From assembly GCF_024637375.1 (NCBI RefSeq), contig NZ_JAGXFK010000046.1:1-64000 (forward strand): DNA of 64,000 bases, in the 5' to 3' direction. Positions 6,975 through 15,182 of this stretch are shown here, in pieces. Below the pieces are notes generated by a model. That model did no database searches. It had not been told where the DNA came from and was given only the letters and a program-made list of their open reading frames with translations. How positions within the stretch are numbered: position 1 is the stretch's first letter; each line of letters starts with the position of its first letter. Origin of the DNA: Sediminimonas sp. (GTDB taxonomy: Bacteria; Pseudomonadota; Alphaproteobacteria; Rhodobacterales; Rhodobacteraceae). The position numbers and the translations under genes were made by a program.

Positions 6975-8201
6975 ATGACCTTGAACAGAAGACACTTTCT
7001 TGCGACGGGGACGGCGATGGCGGGGGCCGGGCTGCTGCCGCGGCTCGGGCGCGCGGCCGAAGCGATCAAGCTGGGATCGATCCTCGATACGTCGGGTATC
7101 TTCGACGCCTATGGCAAGCCCATGGATCACGCGATGCGCCTTGCCGTCGCCGATCTGAATGATAGCGGCGGCCTGCTGGATCGTCCGATCGAAATTCACG
7201 CCTATGACACCCAGTCGGACATGGCGCTTTACGCGCAGTATGCCCAGCAACTGACCCGGCAGGACCGTGTCGACGTGGTGCATGGCGGTATCCTGTCAGC
7301 CTCGCGCGAGGCGATACGCCAGACCATGCGCCGCAGCAACACGCTCTATTTCTACAACGTGATGTATGAAGGCGGCGTCTGCGACCGCAACACCTTCATC
7401 AACGGGGTGACGCCCGCCCAGCAGGTCGAGGTGCTGATCCCACATGCGATGAAGCAATCGGGCAAGAAGGTTTACGTGCTGGCCGCCGATTACAACTACG
7501 GCCAGATCATGGCGCGCTGGATCAACAAGTTCGTGCGCGACAACGGTGGCGAGGTCGTGGCGACGGATTTCTTCCCGCTGGACGTGGCCGATTTCGGATC
7601 GACCATCGCCAAGATCCAGTCCGCCGCGCCCGACCTGGTCGTGGCGCCGCTCGTCGGGGGCGCACATCTGTCGTTCTTCCGCCAATGGGCGGCGTCGGGC
7701 ATGAAGGATCGTATCCCGCTGGCCTCGACCACGCTTGGGGTGGGCAATGAACACAAGGTGCTGACCGCCGAAGAGGGTGACGGGATCATGGTGGCCTACA
7801 ACTACAGCCAGCAGATCGATTCGCCGGAAAACGAGGCGTTCAAGGCCAAGTGGGAGGCCGCGGGCGGCAACGCGACCGAGATCAACGAATTCGCCGTCTC
7901 GACCTATGCCGGCATCATGACCTGGGCCAAGGGTGTACGGCAGGCCGGCACGGTCGCCCACGATCCGGTGGTCGAGGCGTTGGAATCGGGGCTGTCGGTC
8001 ACCGGCCCTTCGGGCAAGCTCACCGTCGATCCGCAAACCCACCATGCCATCGCCGATGTGCGCCTGATGGAGATCAGGGATCAGAAGATGCAGGTTCTCG
8101 AAACCCTGCCGCAGCGTCAGCCGCTGGATACGCAGGCGGTGTGCGATCTGGGCGCCAACCCTGACGACAACACGCAATACGAAATCGACGTCGATATCTG
8201 A
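6975..8201 (+). CDS. ABC transporter substrate-binding protein, urea/amide/branched-chain type
   Basis: A 408-residue type-I periplasmic binding protein. The N-terminus MTLNRRHFLATGTAMAGAG carries a twin-arginine signal (NRRHFLATG) with cleavage likely after GRAAEA, so it is exported folded. The mature part starts IKLGSILDTSGIFDAYGKPM and continues AVADLNDSGGLLDRPIEI, as in UrtA/FmdD/AmiC-type binders. The C-terminal region resembles short-chain amide and urea binders more than LivJ/LivK. It is the first transporter gene. A strong hairpin follows its stop (8220-8250), which would let the binding protein be made in excess over the membrane components. The exact ligand (urea, formamide, acetamide or a larger amide) is unresolved. 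Confidence 0.85.
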   Translation: MTLNRRHFLATGTAMAGAGLLPRLGRAAEAIKLGSILDTSGIFDAYGKPMDHAMRLAVADLNDSGGLLDRPIEIHAYDTQSDMALYAQYAQQLTRQDRVDVVHGGILSASREAIRQTMRRSNTLYFYNVMYEGGVCDRNTFINGVTPAQQVEVLIPHAMKQSGKKVYVLAADYNYGQIMARWINKFVRDNGGEVVATDFFPLDVADFGSTIAKIQSAAPDLVVAPLVGGAHLSFFRQWAASGMKDRIPLASTTLGVGNEHKVLTAEEGDGIMVAYNYSQQIDSPENEAFKAKWEAAGGNATEINEFAVSTYAGIMTWAKGVRQAGTVAHDPVVEALESGLSVTGPSGKLTVDPQTHHAIADVRLMEIRDQKMQVLETLPQRQPLDTQAVCDLGANPDDNTQYEIDVDI

Positions 8202-8219
8202 TCGACCGTTTCGCCCGTG

Positions 8220-8250
8220 GACGGGGCCGCCCCGCGGCGGCCCCGTCTTT
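8220..8250 (+). terminator. Intra-operon hairpin after the binding-protein gene
   Basis: A perfect 12-bp stem (GACGGGGCCGCC at 8220-8231, GGCGGCCCCGTC at 8236-8247) with a CCGC loop, followed by TTT. It lies 18 bp after the binding-protein stop and 50 bp before the permease start. It would act as a partial terminator or an mRNA 3'-end stabiliser, a common way to raise binding-protein expression relative to permeases. Confidence 0.75.
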
Positions 8251-8300
8251 CCGGCATGGCGCCGGGCCGGAGCCGTTACTTGTCCGAAAGGCCCTGACAC

Positions 8301-9167
8301 ATGGATCTGACAATCGTCATCCTTATCGAGATACTCTACGCCGTCGCGTCGCTTGCGCTGATCAGTGTCGGGCTGGCGGTGGTGTTCGGCATGATGAAGG
8401 TGATCAACCTCGCACATGGCGAATTCATGATGATGGGCGGCTATGCCACAATCACCGCCGTCAACCTGGGCATCAACGTGTTCGTGGCGATGTTGATCAT
8501 CGCGCCGCTCGTGGTCGGGGCGATCGGGCTGGTGGTCGAGCGGCTGGTCATCCGGCACCTCTATGGGCGGCTGGTGGACACGATGCTGGCCACCTGGGGG
8601 CTCAGTCTGTTTTTTATCGGTATTGCGACGGTAATCTTCGGCAATACCACCACCGGCATTTCCACCCCGATACCGGGGCTGACGGTCGGAGACTACCAGA
8701 TCAACGGCTACAACCTGTTCATCGTCGTTGTGTCGGTCCTGTTGATGGTCGCTCTGTACCTGGTGCTGGGCAGGACACGGCTGGGCCTGATCGCGCGCGG
8801 CACGATGCAGCGGCCCGACATGGCGTCAAGCCTGGGGTACAGCCCCGAACGGATTTACATGGCGACGTTCTTTTGCGGCTCGGCCTTGTCGGGGCTGGCC
8901 GGCGCCATCCTTGCACCGCTGGTAGGCCTGGTGCCGACATCGGGCGGCGCCTACATCGCCAAGGCCTTCATCACCGTGATCGCCGGGGGACCGTCGCTTA
9001 TTGCCGGGCTGGTCAGCAGCGCGAGCGTCTTTGGCGTCATCGACCAGATATTCACCTTCGCGATGTCGCCGGTGATCGGCGAGGTGGCGCTGCTGATTGC
9101 CGCGGTTGTCCTGTTGCGGCTGTTACCGCAGGGGATCACGGCGCGCTTCTTTCGAGGCCGGATGTGA
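8301..9167 (+). CDS. ABC transporter permease, LivH/UrtB type
   Basis: A 288-residue inner-membrane permease of the branched-chain amino acid/urea family. The sequence is almost wholly hydrophobic helices and includes the family landmark MMKVINLAHGEFMMMGGYA near residue 31 and, later, LSGLAGAILAPL. It pairs with the LivM-like permease that follows; its stop overlaps the next start by one base (TGATG). In the complex it forms half of the translocation pore. Length is normal for the family. Confidence 0.9.
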   Translation: MDLTIVILIEILYAVASLALISVGLAVVFGMMKVINLAHGEFMMMGGYATITAVNLGINVFVAMLIIAPLVVGAIGLVVERLVIRHLYGRLVDTMLATWGLSLFFIGIATVIFGNTTTGISTPIPGLTVGDYQINGYNLFIVVVSVLLMVALYLVLGRTRLGLIARGTMQRPDMASSLGYSPERIYMATFFCGSALSGLAGAILAPLVGLVPTSGGAYIAKAFITVIAGGPSLIAGLVSSASVFGVIDQIFTFAMSPVIGEVALLIAAVVLLRLLPQGITARFFRGRM

Positions 9168-10207
9168 TGCAGGGCTCTGTCGGAAGAGACGTGATCGCCA
9201 CGCTGATCGTGTCGGTCATCCTGATCTGGGCGCTGCCGCTGATGGTCGGAACCTATACGCTGACGGTCCTGGCGATCTACGCCATGCTCGGCCTCAGCCT
9301 TGGCCTGATCTGGGGCTTCGGCGGCATCCTGTGTTTCGGGCAGGCCGCGTTTTTCGGCCTGGGCGCCTATACCTATGCCATCGCTGCCATCAATATCGGC
9401 GAAAGCACGTTGCCGATGATCATTGCCGTGATCGTGCCTTGCATCTTTGCCGCGCTGCTGGGGGCCATGATGTTCTACGGCCGGTTGGGGGATGTCTATC
9501 TGGGGGTCATCACCCTGGTCGTCACCCTGATCCTGTTCAAGTTCGTCAACTCGACCGCCGGGCCCGCCTACACCATCGGAAACGCGCGCCTGGGCGGCTA
9601 CAACGGGATACCGGGCTTTCCGACCCTCAACGTGCCGGGGCGGACCGACCTGTATATCTGGGGTGACGCGCTCTATTACCTGTGCGCGGTGGCGTTGGTG
9701 CTGGTCTACCTCGGTGTGACGTGGCTGTTGCGGTCGTCGTTCGGGCGCATTGCCGTGGGCATCCGCGAGAACGAGACCCGCATGTCGCTCATTGGCTATG
9801 ACGTGCGTATCCGCAAGACGGTCATGTTCGCCATAGGGGCGGCGATCGCCGGGCTGGCTGGGGCGCTTTACGCCAACTGGGGCGCGATCGTCACGCCGGG
9901 GCTGTTCAGCCTGTCGCAATCGGCCGAGATCATCATCTGGTGCATTGTCGGCGGGCTCGGAACGCGGTTCGGCCCGCTGCTGGGCGCGGCGGGGCTGGGA
10001 TACCTGAAATTCCTGCTGGGTCAGCAGAGCATGATCAACAACACCATGCTGATGGGGCTGATCCTGGTGCTGTTCGTGTTGTTCCTGCCGCGCGGCGTGG
10101 TGCCGGCGGCGATCTCGGTCTGGCGCGCCAGCGTCGGCCGCCCGCGCCGAACGGGACGTGCCCGCGCCATGCGTCGCAACCGCAGGAGGGATCGGGACGA
10201 TGGCTGA
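9167..10207 (+). CDS. ABC transporter permease, LivM/UrtC type
   Basis: A 346-residue second permease, recognised by LGLSLGLIWGFGGILCFGQA near the N-terminus and by GVITLVVTLILFKFV and GALYANWGAIVTPGLF further on. The start ATG at 9167 overlaps the previous stop. Upstream residues in the same frame are only the shadow of livH. The C-terminus has a basic Arg-rich tail (RPRRTGRARAMRRNRRR) that probably lies in the cytoplasm. Its last 8 bases overlap the ATPase gene, indicating tight translational coupling. Confidence 0.9.
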   Translation: MQGSVGRDVIATLIVSVILIWALPLMVGTYTLTVLAIYAMLGLSLGLIWGFGGILCFGQAAFFGLGAYTYAIAAINIGESTLPMIIAVIVPCIFAALLGAMMFYGRLGDVYLGVITLVVTLILFKFVNSTAGPAYTIGNARLGGYNGIPGFPTLNVPGRTDLYIWGDALYYLCAVALVLVYLGVTWLLRSSFGRIAVGIRENETRMSLIGYDVRIRKTVMFAIGAAIAGLAGALYANWGAIVTPGLFSLSQSAEIIIWCIVGGLGTRFGPLLGAAGLGYLKFLLGQQSMINNTMLMGLILVLFVLFLPRGVVPAAISVWRASVGRPRRTGRARAMRRNRRRDRDDG

Positions 10208-10916
10208 ACCGGTTCTGGAAACTCAGCATCTGAGCATGCACTTCGGCGGTGTTGTCGCGCTCGACAACGTCACCTTCACCCTGCGTCGGGGCGAGCTGCG
10301 CTGCCTGATCGGGCCGAACGGCGCCGGCAAGTCGACCTTTTTCAAATGCCTCACCGGGTTGCTGACCCCGAGCGAGGGCCATGTCCTCATGCAGGGTGAA
10401 GAGACCACCGGCTGGCCGCCCCATCAGGTGGCCGCGCTGGGGGTCGGGATCAAGACGCAGGTGCCCAACGTGATGGACGCGCTGAGCGTGCAGGAGAACA
10501 TCTGGCTGGCCGCGCGCCGCTTCCTGCCATCTGCGCAGGCCGACGCCAAGACCCGCGAGGTCATCGACCGGCTGGCGCTGGGCGCGATCGCCCGCACCGA
10601 CCTGGGACAACTGGCGCATGGCGAGCGCCAGCAGGTCGAGTTGGGGTTCGTTGCCGCCAGCGATCCGTGGCTGGTGCTGCTGGACGAGCCCGCCGCGGGG
10701 ATGACCGCCGGTGAAGTCGCGCGGATGACCGAGGTGATCCACGAGCTCAACCGCACGGCGGCTGTCGTGATCGTGGAGCACGACATGCAGTTCATCCGCT
10801 CGATCGCCAGCAAGGTAACCGTTTTCCATCAGGGCGCGATCCTGATCGAGGAGGACGTGGAAGCCGTCATGTCGGACCCGCATGTGCGTAACATATACCT
10901 TGGAAAGAAGGCCTGA
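10200..10916 (+). CDS. ABC transporter ATP-binding protein, LivG/UrtD type
   Basis: A 238-residue ATPase with Walker A GPNGAGKST (about residue 38), a degenerate signature (LAHGERQQVELG instead of LSGGQ) as is usual in LivG/UrtD proteins, Walker B LVLLDEPAAGM and the switch HD (VEHDMQFI). It energises the two permeases together with the next gene's ATPase domain. The ATG at 10200 is chosen because GGAGGG lies just upstream and the preceding in-frame residues are the shadow of the permease tail. Confidence 0.9.
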   Translation: MAEPVLETQHLSMHFGGVVALDNVTFTLRRGELRCLIGPNGAGKSTFFKCLTGLLTPSEGHVLMQGEETTGWPPHQVAALGVGIKTQVPNVMDALSVQENIWLAARRFLPSAQADAKTREVIDRLALGAIARTDLGQLAHGERQQVELGFVAASDPWLVLLDEPAAGMTAGEVARMTEVIHELNRTAAVVIVEHDMQFIRSIASKVTVFHQGAILIEEDVEAVMSDPHVRNIYLGKKA

Positions 10917-10918
10917 GC

Positions 10919-13294
10919 ATGTCGGACGAAACCAACCCGGGCCTTCAGGTCAAAAGCCTCTCCGGCGGCTATGGAAAGGTGCCGATCCTGCACGGCGTGG
11001 AATTCGACGTGGCCGAATCCGAGGTCGTGGGCATCCTGGGCCACAACGGGATGGGCAAGACGACCTTGCTCAAGACCCTGATGGGGTTTCTGCCCGCGCG
11101 CTCGGGGCAGGTGCGCTATCACGGCGCGGATGTCACCCGCCTGGCGCCGCATGATCGCGCGGTGCTGGGCATCGGATACGTGCCCCAGGGGCGGGGGATA
11201 TTCCCGCAACTCAGCGTGCGCGACAACTTGCGCTTTGCCTGGCACGACTACGTCGGTGGCAACGAGGCCGAGGCGCTCGACGGCGTGCTTGCCGATTTTC
11301 CCCGCCTCGAAAGGCTGCTCGACCGCGAGGGCGGCACCCTGTCGGGGGGCGAGCAGCAATTGCTGTCGCTGGCGCGCAGCCTGATGGGCGATCCCGACCT
11401 GTTGCTGCTCGATGAGCCCACCGAAGGTATCCAGCCCTCGATCATCGAGGAAATGGAGGAAACGCTGTTGCACCTGCGCAAGACGCGCGGGGTATCGATC
11501 CTGCTGGTCGAGCAGAACTTCGATTTCATTCACGACTTGTCCGACCGTGTTCTGGTTCTCGAACGCGGGCGCATCACGGCCGAGCTGTCGCGCGAGGACA
11601 TGGCGGACCGCACCAAGGTGGATCAGTTCCTCGGTTTCGGCGCCGCGCGTTCGACACGCGGCTCCGACCCCGCGCCATCGCCGCGGCCCGACACCCGCGC
11701 CGGGCAGGACGCTGCCGGCATGCCCGCCCCTGCGCCGCGCAAGCGCCCGGATATTCCCGCTCCCTCAACCCCGGTGACACATATGACGATAAACCGCCCC
11801 ACGCTCGCCCAGATGCGCGAGATGGCCGACCGCTTCGGCATGAGTTTGACCGATGACGATCTGCAGGAATACCGACAGATCATCGAGCCCTATATCCAGG
11901 CCTACGACCGGCTCGACGCGCAGCCCGACAACCTGCCCGAAGTCCGCTATCCTCGCGCGCCGGGGCATTTCCCGGACCTGACCGAGAACCCGCTGAATGC
12001 CTGGTACGTCAAGACCGAGGTGCGCGGTGCGCCCGATGGCCCGTTGCGCGGCAAGCGCATCGTGCTCAAGGATACGGTCTGCCTGGCCGGGGTGCCGATG
12101 ATGAACGGCTCTTCGATCATCGAGGGCTATGTGCCCGAGATCGACGCCACCATCGTCACGCGGATGCTGGATGCGGGCGCCGTGATCGCCGGCAAGGCGC
12201 ATAGTGAAAACCTGTGTCTTTCGGGGGCGTCACACACCAATGCGAAGGGGCCGATTCACAACCCGTGGAAACGCGGCTACATGGCGGGCGGGTCGTCGGG
12301 CGGCTCGGCGGCGCTGGTCGCAGCGGGCGAAGTGGACATGGCCATCGGTGGCGACCAGGGTGGTTCGATCCGCATTCCGTCCTCGAATTGCGGGGTTTAC
12401 GGCATGAAGGCCACGCATGGGCTTGTGCCCTACACCGGGGTTATGCCGGTCGAACAGACCATCGACCATGTCGGCCCGATCACAAAGACGGTATCCGACA
12501 ACGCGCGGCTTCTTGAGGTTCTGGCCGGCGAGGACGGGCTTGACCCGCGGCAATACGCCCCCCGGACTTTCCACTATACCGAGGCCCTGGGCCGCGGTGC
12601 GCACGGGATGCGGATTGGCATCCTGCAAGAGGGCTTTCACCGCCCCGAGGGCGAGGCGGACGTGGACGACAAGGTACTGGCCGCCGCCGAGCGGTTCCGC
12701 GAACTGGGCGCGCGGGTCGAGGAGGTGTCGATCCCCGAACACAACCTCGCGGTCGATTGCTGGACCGCGATCACCGTCGAGGGGCTTCAGGATCACATGA
12801 TGCACGGCAATGCCGGCGGCACCAACTATCGCGGCCTGTTCCTGCCGTCGATGATGGACCGGATGTCGCAATGGCGCGGCCGGGCGGACGAGTTGAGCCA
12901 TTCTCTCAAGGCCTGCATGTTCCTGGGCGAGTATTTCCAGGATCACTATCGCGGGCGATTCTACGGCAAGGCGCAGAACCTGATGCGCAAGGCGAACGAG
13001 AAATACGCACAGGCGCTGCGGCAGTTCGATCTGTTGCTGATGCCCACGGTGCCGATGAAGCCGCAGGAAATCCCGCCGCCCGACTGCTCGCTGAGCCTCT
13101 ATGTGCAACGCGCATTCGAGATGATCGGCAACACGGCGCCCTTCAACGGCGGTCTGCCCGCGATGAGCCTGCCTTGCGGTCTGAGCGAGGGGCTGCCCAT
13201 CGGCATGATGCTGGTGGGGCCCAGCTATGGCGAGATGAAGATCTATCAGGCCGCCCATGCGTTCGAGCAATCGGACGACTGGCGCATCATGTAA
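10919..13294 (+). CDS. Fusion protein: LivF/UrtE-type ABC ATPase + amidase-signature hydrolase
   Basis: One open frame of 791 codons joins two enzymes. Residues 1-240 are a complete LivF/UrtE ATPase: Walker A GHNGMGKT (41-48), signature LSGGEQ (141-146), Walker B LLLLDEP (161-167). Residues about 241-288 are a Pro/Ala/Arg-rich linker. Residues 289-791 are an amidase-signature hydrolase with an intact Ser-cisSer-Lys triad: K384 (VLKD), S459 (first Ser of GGSSGGS) and S483 (GGSIRIP), at exactly the family spacing of 75 and 24 residues. A Met at residue 289 (position 11783) could be an old amidase start, but no good ribosome site precedes it, so a true fusion is favoured. The arrangement would put amide hydrolysis on the inner face of the amide transporter. 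The two are separate genes in the systems I know. Confidence 0.85.
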   Translation: MSDETNPGLQVKSLSGGYGKVPILHGVEFDVAESEVVGILGHNGMGKTTLLKTLMGFLPARSGQVRYHGADVTRLAPHDRAVLGIGYVPQGRGIFPQLSVRDNLRFAWHDYVGGNEAEALDGVLADFPRLERLLDREGGTLSGGEQQLLSLARSLMGDPDLLLLDEPTEGIQPSIIEEMEETLLHLRKTRGVSILLVEQNFDFIHDLSDRVLVLERGRITAELSREDMADRTKVDQFLGFGAARSTRGSDPAPSPRPDTRAGQDAAGMPAPAPRKRPDIPAPSTPVTHMTINRPTLAQMREMADRFGMSLTDDDLQEYRQIIEPYIQAYDRLDAQPDNLPEVRYPRAPGHFPDLTENPLNAWYVKTEVRGAPDGPLRGKRIVLKDTVCLAGVPMMNGSSIIEGYVPEIDATIVTRMLDAGAVIAGKAHSENLCLSGASHTNAKGPIHNPWKRGYMAGGSSGGSAALVAAGEVDMAIGGDQGGSIRIPSSNCGVYGMKATHGLVPYTGVMPVEQTIDHVGPITKTVSDNARLLEVLAGEDGLDPRQYAPRTFHYTEALGRGAHGMRIGILQEGFHRPEGEADVDDKVLAAAERFRELGARVEEVSIPEHNLAVDCWTAITVEGLQDHMMHGNAGGTNYRGLFLPSMMDRMSQWRGRADELSHSLKACMFLGEYFQDHYRGRFYGKAQNLMRKANEKYAQALRQFDLLLMPTVPMKPQEIPPPDCSLSLYVQRAFEMIGNTAPFNGGLPAMSLPCGLSEGLPIGMMLVGPSYGEMKIYQAAHAFEQSDDWRIM

Positions 13295-13306
13295 GGGAGG
13301 CCGCGC

Positions 13307-15100
13307 ATGTCCATCCTCAACGAAAGCCTGTCCGGCCATATCCGGCAGGCTGGCCATGCGGGCCCCTTCGAGACGGACGATACTGCCATCCCGATCGACG
13401 GTATGTCCTATGTCAGGGGGACCACCGCGCCCGATCTGCGGTTCATCACCATCCCGCAGCTTTTCCGCGAAACCGTGGCCCGGTTCGGGCCGCGCGACGC
13501 GGTCGTGTTTCCCCGGCAGGGCATCCGGCAAAGCTATTATGACCTCGATCGTGCGGTGGACGAATTGGCCAGCGGCCTGCTGGCGCTGGGGCTGGAAAAG
13601 GGCGACCGCATCGGCATCTGGGCGCCCAATTGCCATGAATGGGTGCTGACGCAGTTCGCAACCGCGCGCATCGGGCTGGTGATGGTCAACATCAACCCCG
13701 CCTACCGGCGTTCGGAACTGGAATATGCGCTCAACAAGGTGGGCTGCAAGGCGCTGATCACGGCGCGGTCGTTCAAGTCCTCGGATTACGTCGAGATGAT
13801 CCGCCGCCTGGCGCCGGAAATGGAGACCTGCGCGCCGGGGCGCTTGCGGGCCGAGCGCCTGCCGTATCTGCGCCATGTCATCGTCATGGGCGAAGGCGCA
13901 GTCGCCGGCGCCCACCTGTTCGGCGATATCCGCAAACTGGGCGGACCGGCGCAGCAGTTGCGACTGCCGGTGCTGGACCGTGCGCTCGATCCCGACGACG
14001 CCATCAACATCCAGTTTACCTCGGGGACCACGGGGCACCCCAAGGGCGCGACGCTGTCGCATTACAACATCGTCAACAACGCCCGTTTCGTCACCGACCG
14101 GATCAACCTGACCGATGCCGACCGGCTGTGCATTCCGGTGCCGCTCTACCATTGCTTCGGCATGGTCATGGGGGTGCTGGGGGCGTTGAGCAAGGGCGCG
14201 GCCATGGTCTTTCCCGGTCCGTCTTTCGACCCCGATGAAACGCTCGCCGCCCTGTCGCAGGAGCGATGCACGGCGCTTTACGGCGTGCCGACCATGTTCG
14301 TGACGTTGTTGCAGGCGCTCGACAAGGCGCCGCGCGACCTGGGCGCGATGCGCACCGGCGTGATGGCCGGGGCCCCGTGCCCGGTACATGTCATGCGCCG
14401 CGTTGTCAGCGACATGCACATGCCCGAGGTGACGATCTGCTACGGCATGACCGAAACCGCACCGGTGTCGTTTCAGAGTTTCGTCACCGACCCGCTGGAC
14501 AAGCGTTGCGAAACGGTGGGCCGCGTGCATCCGCACCTTGAGGTCAAGATCATCGACGCCGACGGGCGCATCGTGCCACAGGGCGAAGACGGCGAGCTGT
14601 GCACGCGCGGCTATTCGGTGATGAAGGGATATTGGGACGACGCGGAGAAAAGCGCCGAGGCCCTGCGCGGCGGCTGGATGCATACCGGCGATCTGGCCCG
14701 GTTCGATGCCGAAGGCTTCTGTTCCATCGTGGGGCGATCAAAGGACATGATCATTCGCGGCGGCGAGAACATCTATCCCCGCGAGATCGAGGAGTTCCTC
14801 TACGGCCACCCCGACATCGAGGATGCGCAGGTGTTCGGTATCCCCGACGAACGATTGGGCGAGGAAATCTGCGCCTGGGTTGTGCCCAGGCCCGGTGCGA
14901 CGCTGACCCCCGAAGACCTGCGCGCCCATTGCGCCGGCCAGATCGCGCACTTCAAGGTGCCGCGACATGTGCGCATCGTGACCGAGTTGCCCATGACGGT
15001 GACCGGCAAGCCGCAGAAGTTCATCATGCGCGACCGGATGATCGAAGAGCTGAGCGGCGCAACCGGCGCCGACTCGCGACCGGGTGAAAGCACTGGCTGA
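13307..15100 (+). CDS. Acyl-CoA synthetase (AMP-forming), fatty-acid/carboxylate-CoA ligase
   Basis: A 597-residue ANL-superfamily ligase. The phosphate-binding loop [12 protein letters not shown] lies near residue 240, the adenine motif YGMTETAP near 380, the hinge TGDLARFD and [16 protein letters not shown] follow, and the catalytic Lys is in TGKPQKF near the C-terminus. It activates a carboxylic acid as the acyl-adenylate and transfers it to CoA. It begins 12 bp after the amidase fusion, in the same operon, so a natural reading is that it activates the carboxylic acid released from the amide. The acid is not predictable. Length and overall form resemble medium-chain and propionate-like synthetases. 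Confidence 0.9.
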   Translation: MSILNESLSGHIRQAGHAGPFETDDTAIPIDGMSYVRGTTAPDLRFITIPQLFRETVARFGPRDAVVFPRQGIRQSYYDLDRAVDELASGLLALGLEKGDRIGIWAPNCHEWVLTQFATARIGLVMVNINPAYRRSELEYALNKVGCKALITARSFKSSDYVEMIRRLAPEMETCAPGRLRAERLPYLRHVIVMGEGAVAGAHLFGDIRKLGGPAQQLRLPVLDRALDPDDAINIQFTSGTTGHPKGATLSHYNIVNNARFVTDRINLTDADRLCIPVPLYHCFGMVMGVLGALSKGAAMVFPGPSFDPDETLAALSQERCTALYGVPTMFVTLLQALDKAPRDLGAMRTGVMAGAPCPVHVMRRVVSDMHMPEVTICYGMTETAPVSFQSFVTDPLDKRCETVGRVHPHLEVKIIDADGRIVPQGEDGELCTRGYSVMKGYWDDAEKSAEALRGGWMHTGDLARFDAEGFCSIVGRSKDMIIRGGENIYPREIEEFLYGHPDIEDAQVFGIPDERLGEEICAWVVPRPGATLTPEDLRAHCAGQIAHFKVPRHVRIVTELPMTVTGKPQKFIMRDRMIEELSGATGADSRPGESTG

Positions 15101-15157
15101 GGCACCCGGTGGCGGCGTTCCGGGGGAGCGAAGCAGGTTATCCGGGCATTCGGGCAA

Positions 15158-15181
15158 CGGGCAGATCGAGGGCGCTGCCCG
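15158..15181. terminator. Possible bidirectional hairpin between convergent genes
   Basis: CGGGCAG at 15158-15164 pairs with CTGCCCG at 15175-15181 around a 10-base loop. It lies just before the antiporter stop codon at the end of the 82-bp gap that separates two convergent genes. No T tract follows, so intrinsic termination is unproven. Confidence 0.3.
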
Positions 15182-15182
15182 C

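Noticed and set aside
5273-7069. 598-codon minus-strand open frame
   Set aside because: Antisense of the flotillin-like coiled coil; repetitive Leu/Arg/His composition and no ribosome site.
12230-14683. 817-codon minus-strand open frame
   Set aside because: It lies opposite the amidase and acyl-CoA synthetase genes, which have full catalytic motifs. Its translation is rich in His, Arg, Gln and Pro with no domain, the usual GC-rich antisense shadow.
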